Of a stretch of 64,000 bases of DNA, positions 1-10,198 are shown one piece after another; the first letter of the stretch is position 1; each line of letters starts with the position of its first letter. A model generated the notes under the pieces. The model was not told the origin of the DNA, searched no databases, and saw only the letters and a program-made list of their open reading frames with translations. The stretch spans positions 1 to 64,000 of the forward strand of contig DAOUMD010000011.1 in the NCBI GenBank assembly GCA_034412795.1, given 5' to 3'. This DNA comes from JAUVPY01 sp034412795. Its GTDB lineage: Bacteria > Chloroflexota > Anaerolineae > 4572-78 > NAK82. Made by a program: the position numbers and the translations under genes.

Positions 1-3000
1 GTACAAGTCAACATCACTACTGAGGTTAGTTAACTCCACCAAAACCTCTATGTCCGTCGCGGCGGCCTCAATCAGGTAGTAAACCCAATCTTCTGCAGCT
101 ACCGAAGCCGATTGGCTTTCTCCTGAGGTTAGTGGTATTACCCCGTCGCCGGCTTGTACGGTGATGGTCACCGTGTCGGTATCAGTGGCCCCATCGTCAT
201 CGGTCACCTCCAGTGTCACGGTATGCACACCCACGGCGAAGCTGACGGTTGGGTTCAGTCCGGTAGCAATCTCGCTGCCCCCTTCACGCCATACATAGCT
301 GACGATCGTCCCATCTGTATCGGTGCTGCCGCTCCCGTCCAGTGTCACCTCTTCCGCACCGTCGTTGTCGCTGTCCTCTACCGTTTGGTCGGCTCCCGCA
401 TCCGCAGTCGGCCCTACATTCCCCGTTTCCGTGACGGTGATATTCACGGTGGCAGTAGCGGTACCGCCATTCCCATCACTAATGGCGTAGGTAAAGCTGT
501 CAGACGTTGTGGCGGACCCATCGTGGCTATAGGTCACCGTGGTACCGTTGGTCGTTACCGTGCCGTTAGCACCACCGGTCACTTCCGTCACCGTCAAGCC
601 GTCGCCATCCACATCGCTGTCGTTGGCCAGTACATCGACGGTCACCGACTCGCCTTCGATTACTGACGCACTATCATCTGCTGCCACTGGCGCATCGTTG
701 ACACAGGTCACCGACACATCCACCGCTGCCGTGTCGCTGCCGCCGTTGCCGTCGCTCACTGTGTAGCTAAAGCTGTCCGCCCCACAGTAATCGGCATCCG
801 GGGTATAGGTCACGTCGCTCCCGTTGTTCACCACACCCCCGTTGGTGGGCTGCGTGACGGAAGAAACAGTCAAGCCGTCGCCATCCACGTCGCTGTCGTT
901 GCTTAGCACGTCAATAATGACATCTGTGTCTTCCACTGTCGACTCGCTGTCATCTGCCGCCACCGGTGCGTTGTTGGCAGTGGAGCCAAACACGACGTAT
1001 CCGACCTGCTCATTGACGTGGTTACGCTCGCTATCACCGACCTGGTCTTCGTCGATCGAGAGGTACAGACTGGTGGTGGTAGCCAGTGTCGAGCCGTGCG
1101 TCTGCGCCCAGCCACCGTTAGGGCCGTCCATCCCCGCCAGCGTGGTCAGCGCCACCTGCGGCGTGGCCGCAAAGGTCGTGTCAAAGCTGTAGTCATACGG
1201 CGGCGAGTTGGTCACTCCCTGGACGGTATCGGCACCGACAAAGGCCTCATACTCGATCCCGCTGATCGTGCCGTGACCCGCTTCGAACACGATGAAGCCG
1301 ATCGTCTCATCAGCCCGCGTCGTGTCCGGGTCTTCGCCTACCATCTTGCCCGTGGTCAACACCGTGGCCGACGGCGGGTCCGTCCGGCTGCCCCCCTGAC
1401 ACCAGAACACCGACCAGGCGAGGTCGTTCTCGCTCATCACCTGACCCAGCACCACCGGGTTGGCGTAGCTCTGCCCGTAGCTCTGAGGCTCGCCCACCCA
1501 ACTGTTGTCTTCGTCGGTCACCGTCGAGAGGTACCTTTGAGCCTCGACGTTCACGCCGTCGATGGTCCACGTGCCCTCCTCGACCACCAGGTAGCTCACA
1601 CTCTCCGCCACAACCGCACCGCCTGAAGGACTCTGCAATCGCACGTCAAAGCTCGTCGGGGTGACATTACTGACCCGCGCCACCACCGGCGTGGTGCTGT
1701 TGTTGTACTGCACCGAGCAGATCACGACCGGACTGACGTAGGTGTTGTCCAGGTTGACGGTCACATAGTCGCCGCCCACCGTCACCGAACCAAACTCCAG
1801 TACCCCTGTGGGTTCCGATATCACAGAGATGCTCACCATGGCCGCATCGCAGTCGTTGTCAGCATCACAGATCTGGTACTGCAGGCTGTCGGTACCGTAG
1901 TAGTCCGCATCCGGCGCATACTCGATCTTGTCGTCGGTCGGGTCGGTCGGCGTGGCACCATCATTCACCACCGCACTGCCGTTGCTGGGCGGCGTGATGA
2001 TCGTGATCGGTGTGGCACTCGGCCCATCGCCGCCAAAGTCGTCATTAGCCAACACTTCAATGCTATTGTCAGTGCTGTCTTCCACTACGGTCACCGGTCC
2101 GTCATCCACGGCATCCGGTGTATCATTCCACGCCGTCACGTCAATGCTCACCGTGGCGATGTTGCTGTCTGCCTGCCCGTCATTGGCGCGGAAGGTAAAG
2201 CTGTCCATGCCGGTGTAGCCAGTGTTGGGCGTGTAGGTCCGCGTCGCCCCCTCGCCAGTCAGGACGCCGTTCGTCGGACCGTCCACGACCTCAAAGGTCA
2301 GCGCATCTCCGTCCACGTCTGACCCGGTCAGCGTGATGTCCACGGGCGTGTTCTCAATTGTGCTCACTGCCTGGTCATCCGCCACCGGCGCGTCATTTAC
2401 CGGCTCCACGGTGATGCTCACGGTGGCGATGTTGCTGTTCGCCGCTCCATCGTTGACGCGGAAGGTGAAGCTGTCCGGACCGTTGTAGTCAGCATTCGGG
2501 GTGTAGGTGAGATTCGCCCCACCCCCACTCAGGACGCCGTTGGTCGGACCATCCACGACCTCAAAGGTCAGTGCGTCTCCGTCCTCATCCGACCCGGTCA
2601 GCGTGATGTCCACAGGCGTATCCTCATCCGTGCTCACTGTCTGGTCATCCGCCACCGGCGTGTTGTTGGCAGTGGAGCCAAACACGACGTATCCAACCTG
2701 CTCATTGATGTGGTTACGCTCGCTATCACCGACCTGGTCTTCGTCGATCGAGAGGTACAGACTGGTGGTGGTAGCCAGTGTCGAGCCATGCGTCTGCGCC
2801 CAGCCACCGTTAGGACCGTCCATTCCCGCCAGTGTGGTCAACGCCACCTGCGGCGTGGCTGCAAAGGTCGTGTCAAAGCTGTAGTCATACGGCGGCGAGT
2901 CGGTCACTCCCTGGACGGTGTCGGCACCGACAAAGGCCTCGTACTCGATCCCGCCGATCGTGCCGTGACCCGCTTCGAACACGATGAAGCCGATCGTCTC

Positions 3001-6000
3001 ATCAGCCCGCGTCGTGTCCGGGTCCTCGCCTACCATCTTGCCCGTGGTCAACGCCGTGGCTGACGGCGGGTCCGTCCGGCTGCCCCCCTGGCACCAGAAC
3101 ACCGACCAGGCGGGGTCGTTCTCGCTCATCACCTGTCCCAGTACCACCGGGTTGGCGTAGCTCTGCCCGTAGCTCTGGGGCTCGCCCACCCAACTGTTGT
3201 CTTCGTCGGTCACCGTCGAGAGGTACCTTTGGGCCTCGACGTTCACGCCGTCGATGGTCCAGGTGCCCTCCTCGACCACCAGGTAGCTCACGCTCTCCGC
3301 CACAACCGCACCGCCTGAAGGACTCTGCAATCGCACGTCAAAGCTCGTCGGGGTGACATTGCTGACCCGCGCCACCACCGGCGTGGTGCTGTTGTTGTAC
3401 TGCACCGAGCAGACCACGACCGGACTGACGTAGGTGTTGTCCAGGTTGACGGTCACATAGTCGCCGCCCACCGTCACCGAACCAAACTCCAGTACCCCTG
3501 TGGGTTCCGATATCACAGAGATGCTCACCGTGGCGATGTTTGAGTCTTCTTGCCCATCGTTGGCCTGGAAGGTAAAGCTGTCCGTGCTGGTGTAGCCCGC
3601 GTTCGGCGTGTAGGTCTGCGTCGCGCCCTCGCCAGTCAGGACGCCGTTCGTCGGACCGTCCACCACCTCGAAGGTCAGCGCATCCTCGTCCGCATCTGAC
3701 GCGGTCAGCGTGATGTCCACGGGCGTGTTCTCAATCGTGATCACCGCCTGGTCATCGGCCACCGGTGCATCGTTAACACAGGTCACCGACACGTCCACCA
3801 TTGCCATGTCGCTGCCGCCCTTGCCGTCGCTCACCGTGTAGCCAAAGCTGTCCGACCCGCAATAGTCGGCATCCGGGGTATAGGTCACGTCGGTCCCGTT
3901 GTTCACCACGCCCCCGTTGGTAGGTTGGGTGACGGAAGAAACGGTCAGTGCATCGCCATCCACATCGCTGTCGTTGGTCAGCACGTCAACGGTCACAGGT
4001 GTATCTTCGTTGGTTCCTGCGCTGTCATCCACTGCATCCGGCGGGGTGTTGTCGGAATCGGCCCAGATGGTGTACGAGTGAGCAATCTCCCCATTGGTGC
4101 CGTCCCCAGGGAGATAGGCTCGCACATAATCGACCGTTACTTCGTCTGGTGAAACCGTAACGCGAATATGGCCTGAGTTTGGTATCAAAAGTCCGTTGGG
4201 ATAAAGGCCTTCGGTGTAACCATATCCGTAGGGCTCCCAGGCATAGCCTGCGTCATCCGGTTTTGGAACTTCCAGATAGACAATTCCATCAAGTTCTTCA
4301 TAAGCATAGATATGGTCATGGCCATGGAAATAAGCGTCAACGCCGTTGGCAACCATCAACTGGTGAATCGGAACATCCCAGCCTTCAGAGGCCGGCCGTT
4401 CCGTATCGAATCCCCAGGTACCGTCTGCGTTTTGTCCTCCCCACTCGAAGTAGGGTGCCGCCTCGATACCGCCGCGTCCGTAGGGTGTCGCTCCACCGGT
4501 TACATGATGGGAAAAGACAAATTTATAGGTCGCATCACTGGTTTCAAGCGTATCCTTCAACCATAGATATTGTTCTATACCCAAGGTCCAATCCCATCGG
4601 TCACCCTGTGGTTCACCATCCATTCCTTCTCCGCCGTATGTACCTCCTTCTGCAGGCCATGTCATGGAATAGTGGTAAGGATCGAGGACAACGAACAGCG
4701 CATCCCCCCATTCCCAGGCATAATAGTCCTCATGCAAGGTGTCACCGCCAATCGCTTCCGGCAAGGGGTCATCGTTTCCGGTATAGAAATCGTCCGGAAC
4801 CGGGTTGGGGAAGTACATTTTTCGAGCTCTCAGACCCACAATGGCCAAGGATTGATCGGGGGGCGTGAAAACGTCATCAAAATTCCAGCCCTCTTCGTTC
4901 TCGTGATTGCCAATGACCAGGTAAATGGGAACCGAGTCGCCGATAAGGCCCATGTAGGGGCGTTGAACCAGATATGCCGCTTCGGCTTCAGCTTCAGTCA
5001 TTCCGGTACCTAACGGTGACGGATCCATTGCGGAGGTATCACCAAGATCGATATGGAAGTCAGGATTGTCGGCATCTACGTTTAGTAGGGTTTGCTCATA
5101 CAGCGCCATTTCATCAGTTGTTTGTCCACCATACTGACCTAAATGTGAATCAGCGATCATGGTAAAGGTAAACGTACTGCCTTCTGCTCTCTGGGTATTA
5201 AATGAATACTCAGCTCCTTCGCTCCACTCGGTCGTGCCCGTTTGTCGGTAGACTATGCGATAGAAGTACTCCATATTGGCAGAAAGGCCGCTGATCACGA
5301 CTTCGATAGACGCACCGGCTGTTGCGCTAAACGTATCTGTCTGGCCAGTATAACTTCCTGAAGATGTACCATACTCTATATAAAAATCAACGTCCTGGTC
5401 CGGGATAATATTCGCAGTAACAGATTCATCTGTCGGCCGACCCAGCAATATGTTAAATGACGCTGGCACTAGTGGGGCCGCCGTTCCGCTGACCGCCACG
5501 TTCCGAGTGGTTGCCCCGCTGCTGGTATGAGTAATATCCCCGCCGGAGGTCCCTTCCGTGGAGCGATTGAAACGCACATAGATGGTGGTCTCTGCCACAG
5601 AACCATCTGACTGAGTTAACGTCAGTGACGACCCAAACCCGCTGCCACTGGTCAGTGAAACCTCAAAATCACCCGGGGCCGTGATCGTGATATCATCCGT
5701 TAGACTGCTGCCGGATACCGTGTAGCTCTGTTCGGCCGACAGTGTCCCGGGCGCACTACTAAAAGCACTCAGCGGTGTTCCCGCAACCGTGATCGTTGAA
5801 CTGGATGCAGGTTCGATAGTGTACGAGTAGGTAACCTCCCCATTGATGCCCCCCGCAGTGGTATCAGATCGAACATAATCAACCGTTGCTTCAGATGGTG
5901 AAACCGTAACGCGGAGGTGGCCCGAGTTGGGCAGGACACGAATCGTATACGGATCACTCTCACTATAAAGGTTGAATCCATTCCCGGTCATACTGGGTGA

Positions 6001-7260
6001 GGGGAGTGACTGATAGACGATACCATCACGCTCCTCATGGGCATACTGGTGATCATGGCCATGGAAGTAGGCGCTAACACCGTTGTCGATCATCAACTGG
6101 TGGATCGGATCGTTTCCGAATGCGGAACGTTGTGTATCGAATCCCCACGAACCATCTGCGTTTTGTCCCCCCCACTCGAAATATGGCGCTGCATTGGCAC
6201 CGCCGCGTACATATCCTGGTACACCAGCAGATCCTGACACATTCAATTGCCCACCAGTCACGTGATGGGAAAAGACAAACTTGAATTTGGCGTCACTGTC
6301 TTCAAGGGTCTGCTTGAACCAATTGAATTGTTGTTGCCCCAGGGTCCAATTCCATTGGTCACCGCTTGCTGGGTCATCACCGCCTTCTCCTGCAATGGCC
6401 CCATATGGATTGGTCATCGTGTAATGGAAAGGATCCAGGACAACAAAGAGCGCATCGCCCCACTCCCAGGCATAGTAGTCCTCACGGAGCTGGTCACCAC
6501 CAATCGCTGGCAAGAGATCGTCGTTTCCAGAATAGAATCCGTCCGTGACCGGGTTGAGGTAGTACAGTTTTCGTGCATTTATACTCAAGAGGGACTGGCT
6601 GGGTGTGTCATCAAAATTCCAACCTTCTTCGTTCTCGTGATTACCCATCGCCAGGAATACGGCAGCCGAATGGCTGAAATTGCCAAAGTATGGACGCTGT
6701 GCCAGGTAGCTGGCATTTGCATCTCCTTGATCATTCACATCATTCATGACGAATGTATCGCCAAGATCGAGATGAAAGTCAGGATTGTCCTCGGCAACGT
6801 TAAGCGTTGCTTGTTCATACCTGGCGTTTTGGCCCATCATACCTAAATGTGAATCAGAAATTATTGTGAACGTAAAGTCGCTGCCCGGTGATCTTTGGGT
6901 GTGGAAAGAGTATTCATCTCTTTCTATCCAATCGGCGGTACCAGTTTCGCGATAGACCATCCGGTAGTAGTAACGTGTGTTGGCTGCGAGGTCACCGATG
7001 ACCACTTCGAAGGGTTCACCGGCTACAGATGTATAATAATCCGTTCCGGGTATACGTTGGTCTAAAGCGCCCGACGTTGTACCGTACTCAAAGTAATAGT
7101 CCAGTGCTGTATCCGCAACCACACTCACAGTAACAGAGTCGTCCGTAGGGCGACCCAAGAGCTCGGTTCCAGTAAAGGTAACCTCACCCTGCGCATGGAG
7201 GTTCGCCCCCGGCGAGAACATAAAGGTCAGAACCAGAGCAATAGAAAGTAGCCATTTCAT
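1..7260 (-). CDS. Giant secreted protein with two metallophosphoesterase domains and tandem Ig/cadherin-like repeats (3' end outside window)
   Basis: The start is the ATG at 7260, preceded by a good AGGAGG ribosome site. The frame stays open at every point I checked (7260, 5160, 1083, 3), giving at least 2420 residues. A signal peptide opens the protein (MKWLLSIALVLTFMFSPGA). A fibronectin-like stretch leads into metallophosphoesterase domain 1 (about residues 125-420), with DSHLG, LDLGD, MGNHE, FSHH and FHGHDH metal-binding motifs. An Ig-like linker follows, then a second fibronectin plus metallophosphoesterase unit (about 600-1050) with the same motifs. From about residue 1060 to the window edge there are repeated cadherin-like 'tandem-95' units of the kind with VLANDD and DxDSLQY sequences. 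The domain order suggests an exported, surface-attached phosphatase or nucleotidase with a long adhesive stalk. The exact substrate is unknown. The frame was read at several points but not base by base. Confidence 0.85.
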   Translation of the reverse strand, partial: MKWLLSIALVLTFMFSPGANLHAQGEVTFTGTELLGRPTDDSVTVSVVADTALDYYFEYGTTSGALDQRIPGTDYYTSVAGEPFEVVIGDLAANTRYYYRMVYRETGTADWIERDEYSFHTQRSPGSDFTFTIISDSHLGMMGQNARYEQATLNVAEDNPDFHLDLGDTFVMNDVNDQGDANASYLAQRPYFGNFSHSAAVFLAMGNHENEEGWNFDDTPSQSLLSINARKLYYLNPVTDGFYSGNDDLLPAIGGDQLREDYYAWEWGDALFVVLDPFHYTMTNPYGAIAGEGGDDPASGDQWNWTLGQQQFNWFKQTLEDSDAKFKFVFSHHVTGGQLNVSGSAGVPGYVRGGANAAPYFEWGGQNADGSWGFDTQRSAFGNDPIHQLMIDNGVSAYFHGHDHQYAHEERDGIVYQSLPSPSMTGNGFNLYSESDPYTIRVLPNSGHLRVTVSPSEATVDYVRSDTTAGGINGEVTYSYTIEPASSSTITVAGTPLSAFSSAPGTLSAEQSYTVSGSSLTDDITITAPGDFEVSLTSGSGFGSSLTLTQSDGSVAETTIYVRFNRSTEGTSGGDITHTSSGATTRNVAVSGTAAPLVPASFNILLGRPTDESVTANIIPDQDVDFYIEYGTSSGSYTGQTDTFSATAGASIEVVISGLSANMEYFYRIVYRQTGTTEWSEGAEYSFNTQRAEGSTFTFTMIADSHLGQYGGQTTDEMALYEQTLLNVDADNPDFHIDLGDTSAMDPSPLGTGMTEAEAEAAYLVQRPYMGLIGDSVPIYLVIGNHENEEGWNFDDVFTPPDQSLAIVGLRARKMYFPNPVPDDFYTGNDDPLPEAIGGDTLHEDYYAWEWGDALFVVLDPYHYSMTWPAEGGTYGGEGMDGEPQGDRWDWTLGIEQYLWLKDTLETSDATYKFVFSHHVTGGATPYGRGGIEAAPYFEWGGQNADGTWGFDTERPASEGWDVPIHQLMVANGVDAYFHGHDHIYAYEELDGIVYLEVPKPDDAGYAWEPYGYGYTEGLYPNGLLIPNSGHIRVTVSPDEVTVDYVRAYLPGDGTNGEIAHSYTIWADSDNTPPDAVDDSAGTNEDTPVTVDVLTNDSDVDGDALTVSSVTQPTNGGVVNNGTDVTYTPDADYCGSDSFGYTVSDGKGGSDMAMVDVSVTCVNDAPVADDQAVITIENTPVDITLTASDADEDALTFEVVDGPTNGVLTGEGATQTYTPNAGYTSTDSFTFQANDGQEDSNIATVSISVISEPTGVLEFGSVTVGGDYVTVNLDNTYVSPVVVCSVQYNNSTTPVVARVSNVTPTSFDVRLQSPSGGAVVAESVSYLVVEEGTWTIDGVNVEAQRYLSTVTDEDNSWVGEPQSYGQSYANPVVLGQVMSENDPAWSVFWCQGGSRTDPPSATALTTGKMVGEDPDTTRADETIGFIVFEAGHGTIGGIEYEAFVGADTVQGVTDSPPYDYSFDTTFAATPQVALTTLAGMDGPNGGWAQTHGSTLATTTSLYLSIDEDQVGDSERNHINEQVGYVVFGSTANNTPVADDQTVSTDEDTPVDITLTGSDEDGDALTFEVVDGPTNGVLSGGGANLTYTPNADYNGPDSFTFRVNDGAANSNIATVSITVEPVNDAPVADDQAVSTIENTPVDITLTGSDVDGDALTFEVVDGPTNGVLTGEGATRTYTPNTGYTGMDSFTFRANDGQADSNIATVSIDVTAWNDTPDAVDDGPVTVVEDSTDNSIEVLANDDFGGDGPSATPITIITPPSNGSAVVNDGATPTDPTDDKIEYAPDADYYGTDSLQYQICDADNDCDAAMVSISVISEPTGVLEFGSVTVGGDYVTVNLDNTYVSPVVICSVQYNNSTTPVVARVSNVTPTSFDVRLQSPSGGAVVAESVSYLVVEEGTWTIDGVNVEAQRYLSTVTDEDNSWVGEPQSYGQSYANPVVLGQVMSENDLAWSVFWCQGGSRTDPPSATVLTTGKMVGEDPDTTRADETIGFIVFEAGHGTISGIEYEAFVGADTVQGVTNSPPYDYSFDTTFAATPQVALTTLAGMDGPNGGWAQTHGSTLATTTSLYLSIDEDQVGDSERNHVNEQVGYVVFGSTANNAPVAADDSESTVEDTDVIIDVLSNDSDVDGDGLTVSSVTQPTNGGVVNNGSDVTYTPDADYCGADSFSYTVSDGNGGSDTAAVDVSVTCVNDAPVAADDSASVIEGESVTVDVLANDSDVDGDGLTVTEVTGGANGTVTTNGTTVTYSHDGSATTSDSFTYAISDGNGGTATATVNITVTETGNVGPTADAGADQTVEDSDNDGAEEVTLDGSGSTDTDGTIVSYVWREGGSEIATGLNPTVSFAVGVHTVTLEVTDDDGATDTDTVTITVQAGDGVIPLTSGESQSASVAAEDWVYYLIEAAATDIEVLVELTNLSSDVDLY
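961..3530. repeat. In-frame direct repeat of about 878 bp inside the giant surface protein
   Basis: Bases about 961-1838 and 2653-3530 are near-identical copies offset by 1692 bp, which is 564 codons, so the repeat keeps the frame. Each copy encodes a domain containing SLYLSIDEDQVGDSERN. The few differences are mostly single bases. This points to recent duplication or gene conversion within the stalk. Confidence 0.85.
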
Positions 7261-7688
7261 TTTTTCGCCTCCTCATCACTGAATTGTGGGCCATCATTGG
7301 CCTTGTGTATGGCCCCTGACCTGGACCTGCTAGAACGATCGCTGCCTGGTCGGGATGGCTTGCACGTCTGCCAGAAGTTGCCACACAGACTGTTGAGCAG
7401 TGAATTGACCCGGCCCGCCCCTCTCCACAACAGAAAAGCGCCCATCATTCGCTGTCGCTCAGCCAAGATCGGCGCTCTTCACATCCTTCAGTTCCTCGCT
7501 TGCCCTACCTTCGGCGCTGACTCAATGGCCTTGTATGGCTTGTTAATCTCGTTGCGGATTACGGCCCAACGCAGAATTGTGGGGTGCTCTTGGCGGATGA
7601 CAATCTGTCACCATCAGATATTGTGAGTACGCCTCGCTTGACCCACGAAAGACGGGACTGTCGTCTCTGGCGAGCGTGGCCTACCCCA

Positions 7689-7778
7689 CTAAGGATTGAG
7701 AATTAAATAACTTCCTCAAATGCAAGCGAAATACTGGCCTGATTCAGTCGGCTAATGAGTAAGTTATTAAATCCTTAG
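7689..7778. repeat. Imperfect inverted repeat in the 7.26-8.03 kb gap
   Basis: The gap between the giant protein and the broken desulfurase gene holds no convincing gene. The left arm (7689-7713, CTAAGGATT then AATAACTT) is the reverse complement of the right arm (7761-7778, AAGTTATT then ATCCTTAG), around a 47-bp spacer. It could be a hairpin or the remains of a small mobile element. Confidence 0.5.
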
Positions 7779-8027
7779 CCCTAATCTGCGTAGACCCCAG
7801 ATTACTCAAGACTGGCACCTGATGTGGAGTTGGGGTGGAGGTGAGGAAAAAACTGGTAGAGGAAATGAAAAGGAAGTGTGTCAGTACCAGTGAACACTAT
7901 CGAATTATGGCCTGGATCTTCCCCCCGGCTGATATGCCAACGAAACACGCGATGTGCTCAAACTGTGTATCCTCTATTGTATTGCAAATACTTCAATGAA
8001 ATCATATGAATTTCATATGAAATTCAT

Positions 8028-8470
8028 ATGAAATTTGCTAGAAGCTCCTATTTGTGCGTATTCGAAATGGGCACCAAGAACCACGAAGGGTTGGCGGGCA
8101 CGACGGCGGCTATCAACTATCTAGCCGACCTGGGGGCTGAATTTGGCGCGCCCTTTGCTGATAAGTACCCTGAGTTTGAGGGCAGGAGGTTACACTTGAA
8201 GACGGCTATGGCCGCTCCGGCCTGCTTCGACCAACGCATGCCCACGGTGGCATTCACACTGGACGGGTATACCCCACGCCAGGTGGCCGAGTGATTGGGG
8301 CAAGCGGGCATCTTTGTTTGGAATGGCAACTACTACGCCCTGGCCGTCACCGAGCGGTCAGGGGTTGAGGAGAGCGGCGGAATGGTCCGGGCGGGCATTG
8401 CGCATTACAACACGATGGGGGAAGTGGATCGGCTGTTGGCTGCAGGTCTATTACACCGTCTTCAAATATT
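8028..8470 (+). pseudogene. Remnant of a cysteine-desulfurase-like (class V aminotransferase) gene
   Basis: The translation matches only the C-terminal third of the SufS/Csd-like 'cysteine desulfurase-like protein' family: GTKNHEGLAGTTAAINYL, then after an in-frame TGA at 8292-8294, GIFVWNGNYYALAVTE and EESGGMVRAGIAHYNT. Both pieces are in the same frame, so the TGA replaces one codon (family members usually have Arg here). The N-terminal two thirds, including the PLP-binding lysine, is missing. A short run of CATATGAAATT-type palindromic repeats (about 8004-8036) sits at the truncation point. The 3' end overlaps the end of the convergent REC-TrxR gene. It is non-functional as seen. Confidence 0.8.
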
Positions 8471-10112
8471 GATGAACCAAACTGATGGCGATAGCGCCTT
8501 GCCCTACGGCCGAGGCCACTCGCCTGACTGCGCCCTGCCGGACGTCGCCAGCGGCGAAGATGCCCGGCACACTGGTCTCCAATAGATATGGGTCCCGTTT
8601 CAGTTTCCAGTTCTTGGGACGGCGACCTCCGTGGATCAAATCCTGCCCGGTGAGAATGAACCCGGCGTGGTTTCGCTCCACCACCCCCGCCACCAGGTCG
8701 GAGTGCGGAACGGCTCCAATAAAAAGGAACACGGCCGCGGCTGGCAGCGTTTGGGTCTCACCAGTATCTTTATTCACGATGGTGATGGCTTCGAGTCGAT
8801 TTGTGCCGATAGCTTCGACCACCTCGGTGCGCGTCAGTACCTCGATGTTCTCAGTGCCGTAGATCTGGTCGACCAGGTATTGAGACATACCTTTTTCCGG
8901 TGCACTGCTACGCACCAGCATGGTGACTTTACTCGCGTATCGGGAGAAAAACATGGCTCCCTGTCCGGCCGAATTGGCTCCGCCGACGACGAATACAAGC
9001 CGATCCCGATAGTTGGCCGCTTCGGTCAACGCCGCCCCATAATATACACCGGCCCCATTCAGCTTCTCGACGCCGGGCACGTCCAGGGTACGGACCGATA
9101 CACCGGTGGCGATCACCAACGCCCGACATTCCAACTCCGTCCCGTCGCTCAAAGTGACAAAGCGATACGCATCCTCCACCCGCACTCCGGTCACCTCTTG
9201 AGCGGTCAAAATCTCGGCGCCCAAGCGCCTGGCCTGGGCGGTGGCCCGCTGCGCCAGATCGGCCCCACTCAAGCCCTTGGGAAAGCCCAGATAGTTCTCA
9301 ATGCGTGAGCTGGTACCCGCTTGTCCGCCGGTAGCCTCCCTGTCGATCATCAGCGTGCGCAACCCCTCGGACGCGCCGTAAACGGCTGCCCCCAGGCCAG
9401 CCGGGCCGGCGCCCACGATAATCACATCGTAGAAGGGCTGCGTCGCCTGGGTTTGTAGACCGCACTTTTCGGCCAGGGCCAAGTTGTCGGGCTCGACGCA
9501 CACATCCCCATCCGGGAAAAACACCACTGGCAGGCGGTGCCTGTCCGAGTTGAGCCCCTCGACCAGCGACATGGTCTCCTCATCCTTTTCAATATCTAGC
9601 CACTGATACGGAATTCGGTTACGGGCTAGGAAGTCTTTGACGCGATGACAACTGGGCGACCAGAGTGTACCGGCTACTCGAATGCCGTCGTACGGCAGCG
9701 GTACCGTCGCCAGCCAGTCACTCAACAGATCGTCCAACACTGGATACAGGGTTTGCTCGGGCGGGTCCCAAGGCTTCATCAAATAATGATCCAATCCAAT
9801 TGTATTGATGCTTTCAATGGCGGCTTCGGTGTCGGCATAGGCGGTCAGCAGCACCTTACGTGCCTCGGGATAGAGCACCCGGGCCTCGGCCAGAAACTCG
9901 GTGCCGCTCATAGTCGGCATACGTTGGTCGGCCAGAAACAGGGCAACAGGCGCATTGCGGCCTTTGAGCTGGCGCACTGCTTCCAACGCTTCCATCCCTG
10001 AGCTGGATTTGACGATGCGGTATTCGCCGCCATAGTGCCGGCGCAGGTCGCGCTCGACGGCATTAAGTACCTGTGGCTCATCGTCAACGGTTAGAATGAT
10101 AGGTTTGGGCAT
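8451..10112 (-). CDS. Fused response regulator/thioredoxin-reductase-like flavoprotein
   Basis: 553 residues. A receiver domain (about 1-130) has the acidic VDDE pair, a phospho-acceptor Asp in FLADQRMP and the Lys of LMKPWD. A glutaredoxin-like segment follows (about 140-215). A FAD/NAD(P) oxidoreductase of thioredoxin-reductase type (about 228-550) has GAGPAGLGAAVYG, GGANSAGQGAMFFSRY and the C-terminal GIFAAGDVRQG FAD motif. This matches the known 'fused response regulator/thioredoxin-disulfide reductase' architecture. The redox CxxC expected in the NADPH domain is absent (the region reads GVYYGAALTEA), and the glutaredoxin part has SPSC instead of CPxC. Classical disulfide reductase activity is therefore doubtful. 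The gene lies 86 bp downstream of the ferredoxin-oxidoreductase beta gene and may be co-transcribed with it. Confidence 0.88.
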   Translation of the reverse strand: MPKPIILTVDDEPQVLNAVERDLRRHYGGEYRIVKSSSGMEALEAVRQLKGRNAPVALFLADQRMPTMSGTEFLAEARVLYPEARKVLLTAYADTEAAIESINTIGLDHYLMKPWDPPEQTLYPVLDDLLSDWLATVPLPYDGIRVAGTLWSPSCHRVKDFLARNRIPYQWLDIEKDEETMSLVEGLNSDRHRLPVVFFPDGDVCVEPDNLALAEKCGLQTQATQPFYDVIIVGAGPAGLGAAVYGASEGLRTLMIDREATGGQAGTSSRIENYLGFPKGLSGADLAQRATAQARRLGAEILTAQEVTGVRVEDAYRFVTLSDGTELECRALVIATGVSVRTLDVPGVEKLNGAGVYYGAALTEAANYRDRLVFVVGGANSAGQGAMFFSRYASKVTMLVRSSAPEKGMSQYLVDQIYGTENIEVLTRTEVVEAIGTNRLEAITIVNKDTGETQTLPAAAVFLFIGAVPHSDLVAGVVERNHAGFILTGQDLIHGGRRPKNWKLKRDPYLLETSVPGIFAAGDVRQGAVRRVASAVGQGAIAISLVHQYLKTV

Positions 10113-10198
10113 CGTGAGAACTCCAACTGACTAAAAGATTGAAACAGGCGATACGAACCCCCAGGTAAAAAAGTGTCCGGGAGTGAAATATCGGCCGG

